Of a stretch of DNA of 56,740 bases, positions 44,315 through 56,097 are shown piece by piece. Where the stretch lies: NCBI GenBank assembly GCA_003281255.1, contig QCCL01000010.1, forward strand, positions 1-56,740, read 5' to 3'. Positions within the stretch are counted from its first letter, which is position 1. Every line of letters starts with the position of its first letter. The translations under genes were made by a program, and so were the position numbers. The DNA is from Prochlorococcus sp. AG-347-L02 (lineage in GTDB: Bacteria; Cyanobacteriota; Cyanobacteriia; PCC-6307; Cyanobiaceae). The notes under the pieces were generated by a model. The model was not told where the DNA came from and did not search any database. It saw nothing but the letters and a program-made list of their open reading frames with translations.

Positions 44315-44857
44315 TTACTTGGAGAGAGATAAGCCAAGTTTTCTTATTTGTGAAGCAAGAGAAGCATCAATTACTTTTGATCCTACACTGGCGACGAAAC
44401 CACCAATAAGAGATGGGTCGATTTTAGTTACAAGTTCTAATTTTTCTGTTCCAGCAATATTGATGATCTTTTTGGTAATTAAACCTTTCTGTTCATCAGT
44501 AAGCTCGACTGCAGAAGTAACAGTTGCCAAAGCAATATTACTATTTTCTCGGTAAATCTCTAAAAACCTATCAAGAATTGAAGTAAGGATTCCAATTCTT
44601 TGCCTATCGGCCAATAATTTTAAGAAATTCAGTAAAGAAGAATTAACCTTATTTGAAAAAATTTCAATAATGATTTTCTTCTTAGCATCTGTCTCTAAAA
44701 TGGGAGAGGATAAAGCTTTCTCCAATTCAGGGGAATCATTTATTAATTCCAAGAGTTGTTTAACCTCAGAAACCATCTCTTCAGTTTGCGAATTTTCATT
44801 CACAACTTGAAGTAATGCCTCCGCGTATGGTGTAGTAACTGAATTTAAAAGCGGCAT
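44315..44857 (-). CDS. atpH: ATP synthase delta subunit
   Basis: 180 residues of the OSCP/delta family, with the N-terminal helix VTTPYAEALLQVVNENSQTE and the C-terminal VTKIDPSLIGGFVASVGSKVIDAS stretch. It links the peripheral stalk to the top of F1. It shares one base with the atpF stop (TAATG). Confidence 0.9.
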   Translation of the reverse strand: MPLLNSVTTPYAEALLQVVNENSQTEEMVSEVKQLLELINDSPELEKALSSPILETDAKKKIIIEIFSNKVNSSLLNFLKLLADRQRIGILTSILDRFLEIYRENSNIALATVTSAVELTDEQKGLITKKIINIAGTEKLELVTKIDPSLIGGFVASVGSKVIDASLASQIRKLGLSLSK

Positions 44858-45369
44858 TAGTTCACCTCAATATTGTTAATTGATTGAGTTACCAAATTTT
44901 CTTGTGTTGTTTTATCAAGTCGATTTGGAAGAGAATCTAAAGCTTTTTTAATTGCCAGTTCAACAGCTTCTTTTCGAAGTTGAGAAATTGCTCTGGATGC
45001 TTCAGAGCTCTCATCAGAAATTGCACTTTGTTTAATTCGTGCCATCTCCTCTATTGCTTTTTTCTCACTTTCCATTCTGATTGATTCAGATCTTCTTACG
45101 GAATCTGCTTTTATTTGAGAAGCTTTTTCTTCTGCTGAAGATAAATCACTCTTCGCCTTTTCTAAAGCTTGAGTTGCATTTAGGAGTCGATCTTCAGCAT
45201 CTTTTAATTCAAGAAGGATTCCTTCTCTCCTTTTTTGAAGCATTTTTCCTAGGAAACCAGGCAAAAATTTATAAAGACCGAAAACTACTACAGCCCAATT
45301 AAGGATATTAGTTTCGAATAAATTGAAGTTAAATCCAAAACCTTCTGTAGCTAAAAGAGTTAAATTCAT
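44857..45369 (-). CDS. atpF: ATP synthase b subunit
   Basis: 170 residues: one N-terminal membrane helix ([20 protein letters not shown]) followed by a long charged helix ([20 protein letters not shown]) that forms the peripheral stalk. It overlaps the b' gene by 4 bases, as usual for the two stalk genes. Confidence 0.92.
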   Translation of the reverse strand: MNLTLLATEGFGFNFNLFETNILNWAVVVFGLYKFLPGFLGKMLQKRREGILLELKDAEDRLLNATQALEKAKSDLSSAEEKASQIKADSVRRSESIRMESEKKAIEEMARIKQSAISDESSEASRAISQLRKEAVELAIKKALDSLPNRLDKTTQENLVTQSINNIEVN

Positions 45370-45827
45370 TTTTCTAGAATCAATCTATTAACAATAAGTT
45401 CGCTTAGATCATCAACCTGTTTAGAAAGTTGATCACGAGCAGCAGACGTCTGACTCTCAATTTCTAGTCTTGCCTTTTCTTTGGAAGCATTTGCTTCATT
45501 GTTGGCAAGTTCTAGTGCTTCTTTATAGAGCTTGTCAGACTCATTCTCAGCTTCGCTCACAATTCTTTGGGCTTCTGTACGAGCACTTTGAAGCTGAGTT
45601 AATAAATCAGCTTCTAATTTTTTAACCTCAGAAAGTTTATTTTTGGCCTCAATAATATTATTACTTACAAACTTTTCTCTTTTTTCTACGATATTGCCAA
45701 CAGGCTTAAAAAAGAGAGAATTTAATATGTAAGTAAGCGCAACTACTTGTATCGCCATTAGTGGCAAAGTGGCATTTATATCAAATAATCCACCTTCTGT
45801 AGCACCAAAAAAATTAAAGGCCAACAT
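45366..45827 (-). CDS. atpF': ATP synthase b' subunit
   Basis: 153 residues: membrane helix ([20 protein letters not shown]), conserved [13 protein letters not shown], then a long charged coiled coil. The second, diverged stalk subunit is typical of photosynthetic bacteria. It is also called atpG in some cyanobacterial annotations. Confidence 0.9.
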   Translation of the reverse strand: MLAFNFFGATEGGLFDINATLPLMAIQVVALTYILNSLFFKPVGNIVEKREKFVSNNIIEAKNKLSEVKKLEADLLTQLQSARTEAQRIVSEAENESDKLYKEALELANNEANASKEKARLEIESQTSAARDQLSKQVDDLSELIVNRLILEK

Positions 45828-45895
45828 ATGATTCAGTTGAAGTTAAAAAATTAAATTTAAATATTGCTAATAATGATTAGAAGCAATATAAACTT

Positions 45896-46159
<264 letters not shown>

Positions 46160-46219
46160 TTAATACTTGTGATAATCTTTGTTGTCATACACGCTTGGAC
46201 ATCCTTTCATTTAAGAATG

Positions 46220-46238
46220 GGTCTGATATTTTCAGACC
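46220..46238. other. Stable hairpin between atpB and atpE
   Basis: GGTCTGA and TCAGACC pair perfectly around TATTT. It lies in the 164-base gap between atpB and atpE, the longest gap inside the operon. There is no T-run behind it on the minus strand, so it looks like an mRNA processing or stability element rather than a terminator. A second CAGA/TCTG pair flanks it. Confidence 0.5.
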
Positions 46239-46305
46239 TACGCGATTAGATATTTTGCCAGATTACAGACCCTTTGTAAAAGCGTCTGAATGTATTGGAA
46301 GACAG

Positions 46306-47031
46306 CTAATGATGTTCTTCAACAGCTTCTCCAATGTAATAGGCCGCTAAAGTTGCGAAAATCAATGCCTGAATTGCACTAGTAAATAATCCTAAGAACA
46401 TAACTGGTATTGGGAGAATTAGCGGAACTAAGAAGACTAAAACACCCACAACAAGTTCATCAGCCAAAATATTTCCAAATAGCCTGAAAGAGAGTGATAA
46501 AGGTTTAGTAAAGTCCTCTAGAATTTTGAAAGGAAGCATAATCGGAGTTGGGTGTACATAGTATTCGAAGTATCTCCAACCCTTATTGCTTAAACCAGCA
46601 TAGAAATAAGAAAGTGAAACCAATAAAGCCAAGGCTATAGTTGTATTGATATCTGCAGTAGGTGCTCCTAATTCTCCACTTGGTAACTTAATCAATCTCC
46701 AAGGAATTAAAGCTCCTCCCCAATTGCTAACAAAGACGAATAAAAATAAAGTACCTATAAATGGCATCCAATCTCTATAAACTTTTTCACCTATTTGTGT
46801 CCTAGCAAGATCTCTTATGTAATCCCAGAGGAACTCAAGCAAGTTTTGAAGGCCTTTAGGATCATTTTCCATTTTTTTAGTTCCTAAAGATATAAAAACT
46901 AATAATGCTCCTAATAAAATCCAAGATGTTAAAAATACCTGCCCATGAAGTCTGATATTTCCAATTTGCCAATAGAGATGTTGACCAACTTCTAATGCTG
47001 CAAAATTTGTTAGCAAGGAATTAAAAAACAT
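46306..47031 (-). CDS. atpB: ATP synthase a subunit
   Basis: 241 residues with five or six membrane helices, the essential arginine in [20 protein letters not shown], and the ending [17 protein letters not shown]. It carries the proton half-channels facing the c-ring. It starts 24 bases after atp1. Confidence 0.95.
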   Translation of the reverse strand: MFFNSLLTNFAALEVGQHLYWQIGNIRLHGQVFLTSWILLGALLVFISLGTKKMENDPKGLQNLLEFLWDYIRDLARTQIGEKVYRDWMPFIGTLFLFVFVSNWGGALIPWRLIKLPSGELGAPTADINTTIALALLVSLSYFYAGLSNKGWRYFEYYVHPTPIMLPFKILEDFTKPLSLSFRLFGNILADELVVGVLVFLVPLILPIPVMFLGLFTSAIQALIFATLAAYYIGEAVEEHH

Positions 47032-47054
47032 TTGTTTTGAATAAAAAAATTTAC

Positions 47055-47531
47055 TTAAGAACGTGAAAAATAAAGAATGAGTGAAGGCTTATAAATGAAA
47101 AACCCTATCATTGCAGGAAAAATATCCAAAGATCCTAGCTTGCTCGCGAAAATAAAGAGACAAACTGGAACTAATAGTTGCAATTTTGAAACACCTGATG
47201 ATTCTTTACCAAGTTTCCCTATACTTTTGGCAAGCAGACGTAGGTAAAAAATGCCGGCGATTGCACCTATAAAAATACTAAAACCAAAAGTAAATCCTAG
47301 AAAAATTCCAGTTATTGATGCTAGTAAAATAGAAACAATAAAAGTAATTCCAAAAATTGTTAATTGCAATTTTGTGTATTCGTCATTATGAGAAAGCAAA
47401 TTATCTATTTGATTGGCAATACCAGATTTACTCTCATTGATGATCGAATTATTCAGGGATGGAGGAAATTGAACATTCTCATTAGAGGGATGCTCAGGTT
47501 TTTTTCTTTTTGAGTCCACTGATGTGAACAT
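47055..47531 (-). CDS. atpI: Atp1/AtpI assembly protein
   Basis: 158 residues: a polar N-terminus of about 60 residues (Lys/Pro/Asn-rich) and four membrane helices such as [20 protein letters not shown] and [20 protein letters not shown]. Atp1/AtpI assists c-ring assembly. First gene of the operon; the 265-base gap to ftsW must hold both divergent promoters. Confidence 0.85.
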   Translation of the reverse strand: MFTSVDSKRKKPEHPSNENVQFPPSLNNSIINESKSGIANQIDNLLSHNDEYTKLQLTIFGITFIVSILLASITGIFLGFTFGFSIFIGAIAGIFYLRLLAKSIGKLGKESSGVSKLQLLVPVCLFIFASKLGSLDIFPAMIGFFIYKPSLILYFSRS

Positions 47532-47796
47532 AGTTTAGAAACCCTCTCTGAATGGTTTAAATAAGTATATAAACTCACGGAATCTATCACGGAGAGGTAC
47601 CTTTTAGCTAGTTTTTTTCTATAAAAAATTAATTCTTAAGATTTAGGATGAATCTGTAGACCATTTTTTTCTGTATTCTTTAAAATAAAGTCTATGAAAA
47701 GTCATCTTTTTAATTGCTTTAACACTTTAAAACGTTAATAAAAGACTTGGCAAAATCTCAATTAAACGTCTCAATGGTACATATACATCTAAAAAA

Positions 47797-49032
47797 TTGG
47801 AGATAAGTCAAGAAAAAATAAAATATAAAAGTATTTCTTTTAGAAAAAAACCCTTTAGTTCTAATTACAATAAAAATCTACGCAATTTAACAGAGTCTAT
47901 ATTTCCCTTACCTTGGACGATATGGCCTTATGAGGCAAAAATTCTTGTTGTCCTCATTGGAATTTGGTCAGTATTAGGAATATGCATACTCGGATCATCA
48001 AGTTGGTGGGTGGCTAGTAGGGAGATGGGAAATTGGGCTTACTTCTTAAAAAAACAAATTATTTGGACAATTCCAGGAATTGGAATCTTTTATTTAGTTC
48101 TTAATACAAACATTAGAAATCTTTTAAAGTTTTCAAGAATTATTTTTTATGTTTTTTTCTTTTTGATTTTTCTTACCAATTTTATTGGAATTACAGTTAA
48201 TGGATCTTCAAGATGGCTAGTGCTTGGCAGTTTACGTCTGCAGCCATCTGAATTAATTAAACCTTTTCTAATTCTAGAAGCTTCTAACCTTTTCGCACAT
48301 TGGAATCTAGTAAAGAATGATAAAAAATTAATTTCAATAATATCCTTTGGTTTATTAATTGTATTAATACTAAAGCAGCCTAATTTAAGTACTGCATCAT
48401 TAACTGGAATTCTTCTTTGGGTAATGGGTTTATGTGGAGGTGTAAAACTTAGCTCTCTTTGCTCATTTGCTTCAATAGGATTCATCACTGGATGTATTAG
48501 CATTCTTAATAACGAATATCAAAAACTTAGAGTTACTTCATTTATTAATCCTTGGAAAGATCAACAGGAAAATGGATTTCAATTAGTTCAAAGTTTATTA
48601 GCTATAGGTTCAGGTGGTCTATTTGGCCAAGGTTTTGGGCTGTCTATACAAAAATTACAGTATCTACCGTTCATGTACACAGATTTTATTTTTGCCATTT
48701 TCGCGGAAGAATTTGGTTTATTGGGGTGTACTTTATTCTTAGGATTTTTAGCAGTATTTTCCTATATAAGTCTAAGAATTTGTCTTAAGTGCAGGAACAA
48801 CTATGCAAAATTAGTTGCTATCGGATGCGGTGTATTGTTAATAGGTCAATCAATAATGCATATTGCTGTAGCAACAGGTTCAATGCCTACTACAGGCTTA
48901 CCATTACCTTTCATTAGTTATGGTGGCAATTCATTAATAGCGTCTTTTTTTATTGCAGGGATGTTAGTGAGATGTTCATTAGAATCAACAGGATTGATTG
49001 GTATGATTAGTACACGAAAGACTCTTAATTAG
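47797..49032 (+). CDS. ftsW: Cell division protein FtsW (SEDS family)
   Basis: 411 residues with about ten membrane helices and family motifs NGSSRWLVLGSLRLQPSELI and the late MPTTGLPLPFISYGGNSLIA. SEDS glycosyltransferases polymerise septal peptidoglycan with a class B penicillin-binding protein. The start is a TTG; no ATG lies in frame nearby. It is followed by ccdA and ccs1, giving a probable three-gene operon. Confidence 0.9.
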   Translation: MEISQEKIKYKSISFRKKPFSSNYNKNLRNLTESIFPLPWTIWPYEAKILVVLIGIWSVLGICILGSSSWWVASREMGNWAYFLKKQIIWTIPGIGIFYLVLNTNIRNLLKFSRIIFYVFFFLIFLTNFIGITVNGSSRWLVLGSLRLQPSELIKPFLILEASNLFAHWNLVKNDKKLISIISFGLLIVLILKQPNLSTASLTGILLWVMGLCGGVKLSSLCSFASIGFITGCISILNNEYQKLRVTSFINPWKDQQENGFQLVQSLLAIGSGGLFGQGFGLSIQKLQYLPFMYTDFIFAIFAEEFGLLGCTLFLGFLAVFSYISLRICLKCRNNYAKLVAIGCGVLLIGQSIMHIAVATGSMPTTGLPLPFISYGGNSLIASFFIAGMLVRCSLESTGLIGMISTRKTLN

Positions 49033-49114
49033 TTAGAATTTAAAGGATTAAAGAGAAGCTATCGAATCATTTAATTTAGTTATTTCAGAATTATCTCAAA
49101 AGGGTAATCTGCTT

Positions 49115-49771
49115 ATGCAGAATGGTCTTAATAGTCCTGGTCTATTTACTATATTTTTGGTTTTCAGCGCAGGACTTTTAACGAGTCTCGGCCCATGCTC
49201 ATTATCATTACTACCAATCACTATTGCTTATATAGGAGGAACAGAGAAAAATAAATTTAAACTTATAAGTTTTTCAGGAGGAGTCGTTTTTTCACTTGTT
49301 GCTCTTGGTGCTGCCAGTGGATTCTTAGGTAGGATATATGGGCAAATCCCCTCTTATTACACTTCGGTCGTTGCCTTGATAGCAATAATAATGGGTTTAA
49401 ATTTACTAGGGATTATAAAGTTTCAGTTCCCGAATGGACCCGATTTGAAAATAATTGAAGATAAAATACCAACATTTATAGCACCTTTTGCAATAGGGAT
49501 TACTTTTGGACTAGCTTCTTCACCTTGCATTACTCCAGTTTTAGCAACTCTTCTGGCTTGGGTATCGCAAACTAAAAATCCAACAATATCTATTATTTTT
49601 TTATTTTTCTTTGGGATAGGCCAAGTAATCCCATTAATCGTTGCAGGAGCTACTGCAGAAAACTTAAAACAATTTTTAGCACTTAGAAAATTTAGTCAAA
49701 TAATTCCCACTTTAAGTGGAATATTTTTAGTTTCCCTAGGGTTATTAAATTTATTATCAAATTGGATTTAA
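49115..49771 (+). CDS. ccdA: Cytochrome c biogenesis protein CcdA
   Basis: 218 residues with six membrane helices and the two redox cysteines in SLGPCSLSLLP and ASSPCITPVLA. It passes electrons across the thylakoid or plasma membrane to reduce apocytochrome cysteines in the system II pathway. It ends at the base before ccs1 starts. Confidence 0.9.
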   Translation: MQNGLNSPGLFTIFLVFSAGLLTSLGPCSLSLLPITIAYIGGTEKNKFKLISFSGGVVFSLVALGAASGFLGRIYGQIPSYYTSVVALIAIIMGLNLLGIIKFQFPNGPDLKIIEDKIPTFIAPFAIGITFGLASSPCITPVLATLLAWVSQTKNPTISIIFLFFFGIGQVIPLIVAGATAENLKQFLALRKFSQIIPTLSGIFLVSLGLLNLLSNWI

Positions 49772-51058
49772 ATGATTATTTTTAAGAATCTAATTTTAAA
49801 AATATCAAGTTTAAGATTTGCCATATCACTGATAATCTTCATAGCTATTACAAGCGGCATAGGTACTTTTATACCTCAAGGTAGTAGTAATAATTTTTAT
49901 ATTGAGAATTTCGATAGTGCGCCCATTTTTGGTTTTTTAGATGGTAAAAAAGTCTTAATACTTCAATTGGATCATATCTATACAAGCTTTTGGTTTTTAT
50001 TTACATTAATTCTTCTTTGCATTTCTCTTGCAGCTTGTAGTTTCAGGAGGCAAATCCCTTCATTAAAAGCTTCATTAAAATGGATTGAATACAAAAGCGA
50101 AAAAAAATTTAGCAGCCTGCAACTAACTACAAGTCATCCAATCAATCAAGATGGAGAACATATATCAAAAGTAGATTTATTACTTAAAAAAAGAGGATGG
50201 AATACATACAAATTTAAAAGTCATATTTCTGCAAGAAGGGGTTTAATTGGGAAAATCGGTCCTTTAGTTGTACATATCGGATTAATAGTCTTACTTATAG
50301 GTTCAGCATATGGAAGTTTTACAAGTCAATCAAAAGAACAATATTTACTTCCTGGAGAAACTTTGGATCTTGTTAATGAGAGCACAAACTCAAAAGCCAA
50401 TGTAAAATTAGTCGATTTTTCTATAGAACGAGAAAGTGATGGTGTACCCAAACAGTTTGTTTCAAAATTAAATTTTTCTTCGGAAGATCTAAATTTAAAT
50501 GAAATAAAAACCACCAAAGTTAATCACCCAATCAGGTTTAAAGGATTAACTATTTATCAAGCAGATTGGGCAATATCAAATGTTGTTTTAGAAATAGATA
50601 ATATCCTTTATCAATTGCAATTAAAGGAGATTCCCGAAATCGGTAATCAAGTTTGGGGAGTTTTAATTGAATTAGGCTCGGAGACAAAAAAAAATTTCCT
50701 TTTAACAATAGATAATGAAAATGGTCCACTTAAAATTTCTAATATAGAAAATTTTTCTGGGAATAACCTCTATATCAATGACAATCCTTTAGAAGTTAAT
50801 TCTTCAAAAATATCTCTGAAAAAAATAATTCCTAGCAGTGGTTTAATAATTAAAAATGATCCGTCCGTACCATTTATTTACTTTTCTTTTATTTTAATAA
50901 TTTTTGGAACAATAATAAGTCTTATACCAACTAATCAATTATGGATTCTGGAAAATAAAGAATCACAAAAGCTATTTATAGGAGGCCTTAGCAATAAAAA
51001 TCTAGTTGGTTTTAAAAAAGAATTTTTTAAATTATCAGAAGAAATAAAAAATTTTTAA
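49772..51058 (+). CDS. ccs1: Cytochrome c biogenesis protein Ccs1/ResB
   Basis: 428 residues: three N-terminal membrane helices ([60 protein letters not shown]), a large lumenal domain and a last helix before a short tail. Together with CcsA it delivers and attaches heme to c-type cytochromes. Directly adjacent to ccdA. Overlaps queF by 4 bases at the convergent end. Confidence 0.9.
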   Translation: MIIFKNLILKISSLRFAISLIIFIAITSGIGTFIPQGSSNNFYIENFDSAPIFGFLDGKKVLILQLDHIYTSFWFLFTLILLCISLAACSFRRQIPSLKASLKWIEYKSEKKFSSLQLTTSHPINQDGEHISKVDLLLKKRGWNTYKFKSHISARRGLIGKIGPLVVHIGLIVLLIGSAYGSFTSQSKEQYLLPGETLDLVNESTNSKANVKLVDFSIERESDGVPKQFVSKLNFSSEDLNLNEIKTTKVNHPIRFKGLTIYQADWAISNVVLEIDNILYQLQLKEIPEIGNQVWGVLIELGSETKKNFLLTIDNENGPLKISNIENFSGNNLYINDNPLEVNSSKISLKKIIPSSGLIIKNDPSVPFIYFSFILIIFGTIISLIPTNQLWILENKESQKLFIGGLSNKNLVGFKKEFFKLSEEIKNF

Positions 51059-51465
51059 TTTCTTTTCTGCCCACTAAAAATATCTAACTGCATAGAAACA
51101 TTCCCTCTGGGGTTAAATGCAGCGTTTAAATGTATCCAGTAAGGTGAACCTTCATTCACTAAATCATCCATAATTCTATTTACAACTTCTTCATGTGATA
51201 TTTTTATATCTCTAAAGTTATTGATATAAAGTTTTAAAGACTTCAACTCATAGACTCTCAAATTAGGTTGATAAATAATATTTAGCTTTGCAAAATCTGG
51301 ATAACCAGAAAAGGGACACTTACATGTAAATTCAGGTAACTGGATAGAAATTTCATAAATTCTTTTCTTATTTGGATTATCGAAACAAATTATTTTTGAT
51401 TCTTCAATAATTCTTTCACCATATAGCGGACTTTGAGTCGAATCTTCTAATTTAGCTGTACTCAT
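51055..51465 (-). CDS. queF: NADPH-dependent preQ0 reductase QueF
   Basis: 136 residues of the unimodular QueF type with the catalytic Cys in [16 protein letters not shown] and the family motif [14 protein letters not shown]. It reduces the nitrile of preQ0 to preQ1 in queuosine synthesis for tRNA wobble positions. Its promoter region faces that of the glnB pair. Confidence 0.9.
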   Translation of the reverse strand: MSTAKLEDSTQSPLYGERIIEESKIICFDNPNKKRIYEISIQLPEFTCKCPFSGYPDFAKLNIIYQPNLRVYELKSLKLYINNFRDIKISHEEVVNRIMDDLVNEGSPYWIHLNAAFNPRGNVSMQLDIFSGQKRN

Positions 51466-51588
51466 TTTTAGTAGAACTTTTTTACTAAATCTATATAAAA
51501 ACTATATATAAAAATAAAAATTAGCAAAAGTATCAACAAATCTAAGTATTACAATTGACTAAGTCAAAAGCTGTCAAATCTTATTTTT

Positions 51589-51602
51589 GTATCAATAGCA
51601 AC
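51589..51602 (+). promoter_or_regulatory. NtcA-like site upstream of the glnB pair
   Basis: GTATCAATAGCAAC fits GTA-N8-TAC with one mismatch (AAC for TAC). TTATAT (51626-51631) lies 23 bases downstream and could be the -10, with the start of the next gene 24 bases further. glnB is NtcA-controlled in many cyanobacteria, which makes the weak match plausible. Confidence 0.4.
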
Positions 51603-51654
51603 ATTCATGATGTCGGCCAAAAGGGTTATATGTGTTTAGTTCAATGAAAAATTA

Positions 51655-51900
51655 ATGGACATTTGTTTGATAACTATCGATAACAACTTAAATAAATCCC
51701 TTCAACCAAAAAGCGCAATTGGAATGTTATGGCTTCAAACACACTTTGAGAATGATCAGTGGGAAGCTTTAGCAAATAGTACAGTAATAATTTCTGAAGA
51801 AAATTCCCAACTATTAATTGAAGACGCCACGAATGCAGGCCTTAATGTTGAATGTTTTTCTGATATTTCAATGTTGGATGTTTTCCCAAAAAACAATTAA
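51655..51900 (+). CDS. Conserved small protein upstream of glnB, 81 aa
   Basis: Reads MDICLITIDNNLNKSLQPKS, then GMLWLQTHFENDQWEALANS and an acidic remainder. It is a soluble alpha-beta peptide. It lies 24 bases before glnB and shares its promoter region, so it may act in nitrogen signalling. The function is unknown to me. Confidence 0.65.
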   Translation: MDICLITIDNNLNKSLQPKSAIGMLWLQTHFENDQWEALANSTVIISEENSQLLIEDATNAGLNVECFSDISMLDVFPKNN

Positions 51901-52263
<363 letters not shown>

Positions 52264-52264
52264 T

Positions 52265-53077
52265 TCAAAGAGTTTCTTTTACTAAATTTTGTATATATTC
52301 AGTATTAATCCTTTTATTAGATTGACTTCCTAAGGTCATCCAAGCTAAATATTCATGATTTCCAGCAGGACCTACTAGAGGAGAAGCTATCAAATTCTTT
52401 ATATTCCATTGGAAATTCTTAGCAGCATAAATAACAGACTCTATAGCCTCAGTATGGAATTTAGGATTGCGAACAACACCGCCTTTACTGACTTTATCTT
52501 TACCCACCTCAAATTGAGGTTTAATCAAAAATATTCCCTCAATACAATCACCTTCTAATAAATTACCAATAGATTTAAAAACTAATTTTAATGAAATAAA
52601 AGACAAATCAGCAACCACAAAATTAGGTAATTCATTACTTCTAGATAAAAGATCATTAGGTTTTAAATTTCGAATATTAGTTCGTTCAAACAGTATGACT
52701 TTTGGATTATTTCTAATCTTCCATGCAGTCTGGCCATAACCAACATCTATCCCATAAACTAACTTTGCACCTTGTTGCAATAAGCAATCAGTAAATCCCC
52801 CAGTAGAAATTCCTGCGTCAATACATATTTTATCTTTTACTTTTATTTCAAGTTTATTAAATGCCTCCATTAATTTTTCGCCACCTCTTGATACAAACAT
52901 AGGTTCGGAATCAATAAAAAATTCAGATCCAATTAATACTTGTTGTCCAGGTTTATCCCATACTTTCCCATTGATATCTCTAACCTTGCCGGCAAGAATT
53001 AAACCTTGGGCTTTTTGACGAGTTTCACATAAACCACTTTTTAGAAGATAAAGGTCTAATCTACTTTTTTTAATCAT
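52265..53077 (-). CDS. tlyA: rRNA 2'-O-methyltransferase TlyA family
   Basis: 270 residues: N-terminal S4 RNA-binding domain (SRLDLYLLKSGLCETRQKAQ) and an FtsJ-type methyltransferase with ICIDAGISTGGFTDCLLQQG as the SAM loop and DLSFISLKLV. It methylates cytidine 2'-OH in rRNA; the older name hemolysin A is misleading. Convergent with glnB, one base apart. Confidence 0.88.
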   Translation of the reverse strand: MIKKSRLDLYLLKSGLCETRQKAQGLILAGKVRDINGKVWDKPGQQVLIGSEFFIDSEPMFVSRGGEKLMEAFNKLEIKVKDKICIDAGISTGGFTDCLLQQGAKLVYGIDVGYGQTAWKIRNNPKVILFERTNIRNLKPNDLLSRSNELPNFVVADLSFISLKLVFKSIGNLLEGDCIEGIFLIKPQFEVGKDKVSKGGVVRNPKFHTEAIESVIYAAKNFQWNIKNLIASPLVGPAGNHEYLAWMTLGSQSNKRINTEYIQNLVKETL

Positions 53078-53358
53078 CTATTAATCAATAAAAAAGACTG
53101 AATAATGAACTTCTACAAGATTAAGATCCAAATTCTTTAATACCTTCCAATTTTAAATAAGAACTAAAAATTTACCCATTATTAACTAAAGTAATAAATG
53201 CAAACATTTTTATATTTAATCTTTCTTAATAAGCCAGAAAAATGTTATATAACAAAATAATAGCCAAGCAAATATGTTCAATGGCAAGTACATCTTTAAG
53301 GTATAGAGCAATAATTCGATTTTAGTTATAAAGTTTAAATTGATAATTAATAAAAATT

Positions 53359-54654
53359 GTGATCGAGCGTTACACATTACCCGAAATGGGGAAAATCTGG
53401 ACTGATAGCGCAAAATTCCAGAGTTGGCTTAAGGTTGAAATAGCTGCATGTGAAGCAAATTTTTCCCTGGGGAAAATTCCTGAGAATGCCATGAAAGAGA
53501 TACGTTCAAATGCAAAGTTTGATGAATCTAGAATTACAGAAATTGAGAAAGAAGTTAAACATGATGTCATAGCATTTCTTACAAGCGTTAATGAATTTGT
53601 GGGAGATTCTGGAAGATACATACATGTCGGTATGACCAGCAGTGATGTTCTTGATACTGGCTTATCTCTGCAGTTAAAAGATTCTTGCGAATTGTTATTA
53701 GAAGAAATTGAGAACCTTGAAAATGAAGTCAGATTATTAGCTAGGAAACATAAAAATACATTAATGATTGGCAGATCTCATGCAATTCATGGGGAGCCAA
53801 TTTCCTTCGGTTTTAAACTTGCTGGATGGTTAGCAGAAATAATAAGGGACAAAAAAAGACTGTTAACACTGAAAGAATCTGTAGCTATTGGACAAATAAG
53901 TGGTGCAATGGGAACTTACGCTAATACGAATCCCAAAGTAGAACAAATAACTTGTGATTTACTAGGCTTAAAACCAGATACAGCAAGTACGCAGGTCATA
54001 TCGAGAGACAGGCATGCAGAATATGTTCAAACTATTGCACTAGTTGGCACTTCTCTGGATAGATTCGCAACTGAAATAAGAAATTTACAAAGAACTGACG
54101 TTTTAGAAGTTGAGGAGGGCTTTACAAAAGGGCAAAAAGGAAGTTCTGCCATGCCTCATAAAAGAAATCCTATTCGAAGTGAAAGAGTAAGTGGTTTAGC
54201 AAGAATTTTGAGGAGTTACGTCTTAACAGCACTGGAAAATGTTCCACTTTGGCACGAAAGAGATATAAGCCATAGTTCCAATGAACGTATCATGTTACCT
54301 GACGTATCAATCTGTTTGCATTTTATGCTCAGGGAAATGAAAGATATAGTAAGCAATTTGGAAGTTTATCCAAAAAATATGCTTAAAAATTTAAATATAT
54401 ATGGTGGTGTAATCTTTAGTCAGAAAGTTTTACTTTTGCTTGTAGAGAAGGGGTTATCTAGAGAAAAGGCCTATAGCATAGTCCAAAAAAATGCGCATCA
54501 GGCGTGGAATAATAAAAATGGGAATTTCAAACAAAATATAGAGAGAGATAATGAAATAATGGGGTTTATTGATCAAAGTGACTTAGAAGAATGTTTTAAT
54601 CCTTCAATTCATCTCAATAATTTAAGTGTAATATGGGAGAAGTTAGGTATCTAG
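53359..54654 (+). CDS. purB: Adenylosuccinate lyase
   Basis: 431 residues beginning with GTG (MIERYTLPEMGKIWTDSAKF). Fumarase-superfamily motifs: HVGMTSSDVLDTGLSLQ, GRSHAIHGEPISFG, and the signature GSSAMPHKRNPIRSE. It cleaves SAICAR and adenylosuccinate in purine synthesis, releasing fumarate. Followed 48 bases later by fumC, another enzyme of the same superfamily, in the same direction. Confidence 0.94.
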   Translation: MIERYTLPEMGKIWTDSAKFQSWLKVEIAACEANFSLGKIPENAMKEIRSNAKFDESRITEIEKEVKHDVIAFLTSVNEFVGDSGRYIHVGMTSSDVLDTGLSLQLKDSCELLLEEIENLENEVRLLARKHKNTLMIGRSHAIHGEPISFGFKLAGWLAEIIRDKKRLLTLKESVAIGQISGAMGTYANTNPKVEQITCDLLGLKPDTASTQVISRDRHAEYVQTIALVGTSLDRFATEIRNLQRTDVLEVEEGFTKGQKGSSAMPHKRNPIRSERVSGLARILRSYVLTALENVPLWHERDISHSSNERIMLPDVSICLHFMLREMKDIVSNLEVYPKNMLKNLNIYGGVIFSQKVLLLLVEKGLSREKAYSIVQKNAHQAWNNKNGNFKQNIERDNEIMGFIDQSDLEECFNPSIHLNNLSVIWEKLGI

Positions 54655-54702
54655 GATTGCTGAAAACCTTATCTAAGTTAAACCAGTGTTTTCAGAGGAA
54701 TA

Positions 54703-56088
54703 ATGACAAAAAACTTTAGGATTGAAAAAGATAGTATGGGAACAATAGAGGTTCCCATTGAAGCATTGTGGGGCGCTCAAACACAAAGATCGATAATAAA
54801 TTTTTCTATTGGAGAAGAATTAATTCCAATTGAGTTAATTTATTCACTCACCCTCATAAAAAAAGCTGCTTCAATTGCGAATTTCAATTTAGGGTTAATA
54901 GATAAAAGAAAAAAAGATTTGATTGTAGAGGCATGTACAGAAATACTTAATGGGCTTCATGATTCACAGTTTCCCTTAAAGGTTTGGCAAACAGGTAGTG
55001 GCACGCAAACAAATATGAATGTTAATGAGGTAATTTCAAATATTGCAGCATTAAAAACAAATTCAGAGCTTGGTAGTCATAAACCAATTCATCCGAATGA
55101 TGATGTCAATAAATCTCAGTCAACTAATGATACTTTTCCTGCTGCTATTCAAATATCTGTTGTTAATGAAATAATTAAAAATTTAGTTCCAACGATAAGA
55201 GAACTGACTAAGATCCTTGATAAAAAGAGTGAAGAATGGAAAGACCTTACAAAGATAGGAAGAACCCATTTTCAAGATGCAGTCCCCCTTACTTTTGGTC
55301 AAGAGATATCAGGATGGTCAGAGCAACTTAAAGATGCTGAGAATGCGATTATTATGAGTCTTAATGAATTGTATTTCTTACCTCTGGGAGGAACCGCAGT
55401 TGGTACAGGGATTAATTGTCCAAAACGATTTTGTGAAGAGTCTATAAAATCAATTTCCGATGATACTAATCTAATCTTCTATAAATCAAAAAATAACTTT
55501 TCTATCATGGCCTCGCATGATCGTCTAGCTCAAGTAATGAGTCAGATAAAAATATTAGCAGGTGCATTATTTAAAATTTCAAATGATATAAAAATTCTAT
55601 CTTCTGGTCCAAGATCAGGAATATATGAATTAATTATCCCTCAAAATGAACCTGGAAGTTCTATTATGCCGGGCAAAGTTAATCCGACTCAATGCGAAGC
55701 TTTATCAATGGTTTGCACTCAGATAATGGGTCTTGAATATGCAGTTTCAATGGCAAATTCTAGCGGAACTTTACAGATGAATGAATATAAGCCTCTTATT
55801 GGATTTAATATTCTTACAAGTTTAAAATTACTTAAAAATGCAATAGAAAACTTCAGAATAAAATTAGTTGATGGGATGGAACCTAATCAAAAGAAAATGA
55901 AGTTAAATTTAGAAAATTCACTCATGTTGGTTACAGCCATAGTGCCAAAAATTGGTTATGAAAAAGCAGCTGAAATTGCAAACCTTGCCTTCAAAGAATC
56001 GTTAAATTTAAAAGAGGCAACACTTAAATTAGGTTATTTAAACGAAGATGAATTTGATGAAGCAATGAATATTAATTCCATGATTTGA
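54703..56088 (+). CDS. fumC: Fumarate hydratase class II
   Basis: 461 residues: GAQTQRSIINF near the start, TGSGTQTNMNVNEVISN, GRTHFQDAVPLTFGQE and the signature GSSIMPGKVNPTQCE. It interconverts fumarate and malate; here it may recycle fumarate from PurB. The start is the ATG after CAGAGGAATA, a good ribosome binding site. Confidence 0.94.
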   Translation: MTKNFRIEKDSMGTIEVPIEALWGAQTQRSIINFSIGEELIPIELIYSLTLIKKAASIANFNLGLIDKRKKDLIVEACTEILNGLHDSQFPLKVWQTGSGTQTNMNVNEVISNIAALKTNSELGSHKPIHPNDDVNKSQSTNDTFPAAIQISVVNEIIKNLVPTIRELTKILDKKSEEWKDLTKIGRTHFQDAVPLTFGQEISGWSEQLKDAENAIIMSLNELYFLPLGGTAVGTGINCPKRFCEESIKSISDDTNLIFYKSKNNFSIMASHDRLAQVMSQIKILAGALFKISNDIKILSSGPRSGIYELIIPQNEPGSSIMPGKVNPTQCEALSMVCTQIMGLEYAVSMANSSGTLQMNEYKPLIGFNILTSLKLLKNAIENFRIKLVDGMEPNQKKMKLNLENSLMLVTAIVPKIGYEKAAEIANLAFKESLNLKEATLKLGYLNEDEFDEAMNINSMI

Positions 56089-56097
56089 TTGAAAAAT